Shown here piece after piece: positions 56,601 through 64,000 of a DNA stretch of 64,000 bases. Position numbers and translations under genes: made by a program. The notes beneath the pieces were generated by a model. It worked only from the letters and a program-made list of their open reading frames with translations. It did no database searches and was not told where the DNA came from. The stretch comes from Botryococcus braunii (lineage: Eukaryota > Chlorophyta > Trebouxiophyceae). Position 1 is the stretch's first letter, and the number at the start of each line of letters is the position of its first letter. Where the stretch lies: assembly GCA_002005505.1 (NCBI GenBank), contig MVGU01001139.1:35001-99000 (forward strand). The letters run 5' to 3'.

Positions 56601-59328
56601 ACCCCTACTCACTGCAGGATACCCTCATATGATACCCTCAACATGCATGCCTATGCCCTGCCAGTCCTATAAACCAAGCACACTGTCCTGTGGACAGCCG
56701 CATTGTCATAGCGACACAGCAAGGAAACAGTCGATCCTGCAGTGGTGTTATATCTCTCCCAGGTCTTTGAAACGACCTGCTTTGCCTGTCTAACATGGGT
56801 CTTGTGGGTGCGCCTATGCAGGCGCAGGTTTGTGTTTGCACTCGTTGATACCTCAAAGGAGGCAAAGCAGCCGTGCCAAGCCACGCCATTTGAACAGGAG
56901 GCCACACAATTAGGTGCCCCCGTTACTAGAATAGGGAGCTTTCACGAACCATATCGGTGTGCATGTACAGACGACATTGTGCTTTTTCTTTGCCCTTCCA
57001 TGCTGTGCAGAGAAGCTCATGGAACGCCCTGAATTTGGAGGCTCCAGGCCCTACTTTGACATGGTCCCCAGACATGCGCAGTGCAGAATAGCCGCATTTC
57101 CTTGTATTCCTTTCCTGTAACAGGAAAAACCCGCACATACACACACCCAAATCGACACCCCAGGAAAAAAAAGGGAAATACAAAAATGGCCTCTCTTGGA
57201 AGCGCATGTTCGAGAAACAAGGCAGATCTTGAGAGTCAACAAATCCAAGACATGCCTAACCACTGGACCATGAAGCCGCAAAGTGTCTTCATTCAAGGCC
57301 CCCTCTCATCCCGCATTGCCTCGCTTGGCGCCTGGTGGCACAAGAGAAGCTCCCACCATGACTTGGGGTCCGACTAGGCACTGCAAAAGGAGCACTTAGT
57401 TTGACTTGCACACTGCAACTGATCAGCTGCTTCTTGTGCATGAGATTTAATCGTTTAAGGCCTCTTCTCAGTCTACAAAGGTCCACATCACTACACTTCC
57501 GTAACCCTGCTTCAAATTTGGCAGAGCCTTCCCAAACTGGTTCAAAATATCTGTATGATACATGCAAAGCTCGATAAACCAAGTCCTCACTCTGTTCTCT
57601 TATAACTTTTTTTCGCCAAAAAGAAATACACAACAACTCTTCATTACTTTCGACCCACCTCTGCCCTACCGTCAGCATCGTGATGAGTGGCATAATCCCG
57701 AGTGCCGGACACATGCTTAAAACAACTTTAAATCCAAAGTATCTTGACAGCTAGGCAAGAAGTGCCTGGGGGTCAAGTATATGGACCCAGATGGCATGTA
57801 TAATACACCCGGGCGTGTTGCGTTGTAAGAACAATGCCACTTGAAACATGCATCTGCATATGGAGTGGCTCATACAACCCATTGACATGCCACACTGCCC
57901 CTGAACATGGCGAGGCCCTATGAATTCAATGACAAGCTCAGGGCATCTACATCATCAAGTGCGAACCACACCAAGGCCCACCAAAACCTGTCAAAACTAT
58001 CGACCGTCATCGCCCGGCGACATTTACACTCGATCTTCGGTCCACCATGTTCATATACGGTAGACAGTACAATGCATCTCCGCTCCCACAATGAGCAGAG
58101 CCCCACATGCCGGGACGGGCAAGCCACCGGCGCAGATGCATCTAGGGATAGTGCAACGACAGGCCTATCAAGCCCTGACCAAGCAGCTGAAGCCACCCGC
58201 AAATGGCCGTCCTGATCTCCCATGCTCAATTTGTTATTCCCCTAAGCAAGCATGTGGCTGAGTGCATCGTCTGTAGCACTGCTGCTCCAGCAATACGTTA
58301 CGCAGCTGTTGCACAATTTGAAACCACAATTTTGTGTGAATGCGAGCAACGCTGGACACACAACCACGCGTGTCAACTCTATAAGAGCAACCCAACCGAT
58401 TGGCACAGACCCACCAGCACAGGTCACAGGGAGGCAGCAGTGCATCCGCGTTTTGGGGCGATACACACAATAACAACATGAGCCATTGGCACCAGACAAT
58501 CAAGTGACTAGGGAAAGTCATAAAACTACACTTGCTCCTCTTGCCTGAAACGTACATTGACACATGGATCGGCATCAGAACGAAAAATACCCAAATGGCT
58601 AGACGGTCACAGGCAAGGACACAAGCACTTCGCCTGAGAAGGGGCCAAAAAAAATGCACTGGGCAGACCAACAAAAACTGGTAAAACCCGTGGTAAAGAA
58701 AAGAAACGCACAAAAACACAAAATCAAACAAACACAAAAGCACACAAACGCCAAAAACACAAAAGCAAACAAGCGCGTAAACAGCCATCGTTTTTGAGTC
58801 GGACAGCTGGTAAAAAGCGTGGGAGGAAAACTGCTGTTTCTGGCTCAGCTATAAGAAGCCACACAAATCATGGACCCCGCTGAGCAACAGAGCGTCCAGC
58901 AGTGGAGTGCACTACCTGCAACATGATCAGCCTGCATAAAGGAAGGCCATGAGGTGCTCTCCCTTCAAGACGGTACGAGGCCTTCTTAAGCAATCTAGGA
59001 GACTGGGAGGTGCACTCCAGAGCCCACAGGTCTGGAAGGTTGGACTTACTACTTTTACTCATTTGCAATCTCATTCACTCACTGCTAGCCGTAAACCCCT
59101 CACACAGGCTTGCCCCCTAATCCCAAGGTTAAGCTTACGTGCTCTCTCACTCTTTATCAGTATCATAGCTGTCCTGTGAAAGCTACTGCATCAACCGTGC
59201 TGCTCTGTCTAACGTGTTGCTGCCTGCTTAACAAGCATTCAAGCACGACAGGAACCCCCAAATCCCTTTTACCCCACCCTTCCCCATCCTTTCTCACAGT
59301 CTGTCTACCCCGCACGCCGCCGCCCCCC

Positions 59329-59330
<2 letters not shown>
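53671..59330. other. Gene-poor region; no gene recognised
   Basis: Only short, unrelated open frames. The most protein-like is on the - strand at 57714-57289, with WVESNEELLCISFWRKKVIR and SYRYFEPVWEGSAKFEAGLR, 141 codons without a family I know. No long microsatellite, tRNA or rRNA was seen. Low GC compared with the genic blocks. Confidence 0.4.
54455..54568. repeat. Small inverted repeat
   Basis: CGATACATCGGTTTAAGTGG at 54459-54478 pairs with CCACTTAAACCGTTGC and CCGATGTATC at 54528-54558, with a short spacer and a bulge. Confidence 0.65.

Positions 59331-59402
<72 letters not shown>
59331..59402. repeat. (CA)n microsatellite
   Basis: C-run then about 33 CA units, just downstream (in gene sense) of the LRR gene stop. 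Confidence 0.95.
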
Positions 59403-59687
59403 CCACACGCGCATAATGCAGAGCTTGACCCACCTACGCTTACTATAGATAGGATAGCTACGAGGAGGTCAAAACTTACTGTCCAGGGGAAAGGGGACGG
59501 TGAGGGTATCAAGGCACGGCTTGCTTTTCAGGAGGCAGAAAAATTTCAGGCAGCCTTCAAGCCTTCCAGCCCAAGAAGACCTAATGTGCAGATGCCCCCG
59601 GGGGGGGGGGGGGGGAGCTTATGTGGTGCGGCTCAAGTTCTGCACGTGGCGGCGGAGTGCTTCCAGCAGCTCAAGATGGAGATGTCC

Positions 59688-63745
<4,058 letters not shown>

Positions 63746-63917
63746 CTGCCACAACCAAACCAAGGGAAGAAGCAATCAGAAGCTGTCAGCAACTCTGCAC
63801 AGTGCATCTCTTCCCTTCTTCTTCAACAGCACCATCCGGTAGCACAAGACTCCCACCTGAAAGAAGCAGCCTTTGCCCCACATCCATTCACGCTGGTGCG
63901 CGGGAACCCCACCCCGC

Positions 63918-63993
<76 letters not shown>

Positions 63994-64000
63994 TTTGCGT
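63746..64000. repeat. Window end: intron of the LRR gene with (CA)n tract
   Basis: Non-coding sequence, then about 35 CA units at 63921-63991. Upstream LRR exons must lie beyond the window. Confidence 0.85.

Noticed and set aside
57907..58229. Overlapping open frames on both strands (about 100 codons each)
   Set aside because: No homology recognised and both strands equally open, so neither can be supported as a gene.

Overview
This is eukaryotic nuclear DNA, almost certainly from the green lineage (a green or streptophyte alga, or another plant). The evidence is split genes with GT-AG and some GC-AG introns, a 2-oxoglutarate dehydrogenase E1 of plant type, an oil-body-associated (DUF1264) protein and a plant-type HSA/SANT chromatin protein. 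I cannot name the species. Four genes can be built exon by exon; most of the remaining long reading frames are artefacts of simple repeats.

Layout. (1) 555-5366, + strand: DUF1264/oil-body-associated protein in at least four exons. (2) 5.8-10.4 kb: a 274-bp tandem duplication, then a ~3.8 kb inverted repeat whose two arms each carry a decayed MULE-type transposase. (3) 10.4-16.4 kb: no recognised gene, but several tandem arrays. (4) 16433-32792, - strand: an HSA-SANT-glutamine-rich protein resembling plant EAF1, the NuA4 scaffold, in about 15 exons with one damaged or misread exon. (5) 33918-49028, + strand: a complete 17-exon mitochondrial 2-oxoglutarate dehydrogenase E1, 1028 codons, with all 16 intron phases consistent. 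(6) 49.4-59.3 kb: gene-poor, with broken LINE fragments, a second inverted repeat and minisatellites. (7) 59688-63745, - strand: the 3' five exons of a leucine-rich-repeat protein with a C-terminal membrane segment; its 5' part lies beyond the window.

Two features stand out. Introns of the genes are loaded with long (CT)n/(CA)n/(GT)n/(GA)n tracts next to G-runs, while the gene-poor blocks almost lack them. At four exon edges the neighbouring non-coding DNA contains a tandem array of degenerate copies of that same splice site and exon end. This would fit intron growth by tandem duplication across the splice junction. EAF1-like and OGDH appear to be arranged head to head with 1.1 kb or less between them.
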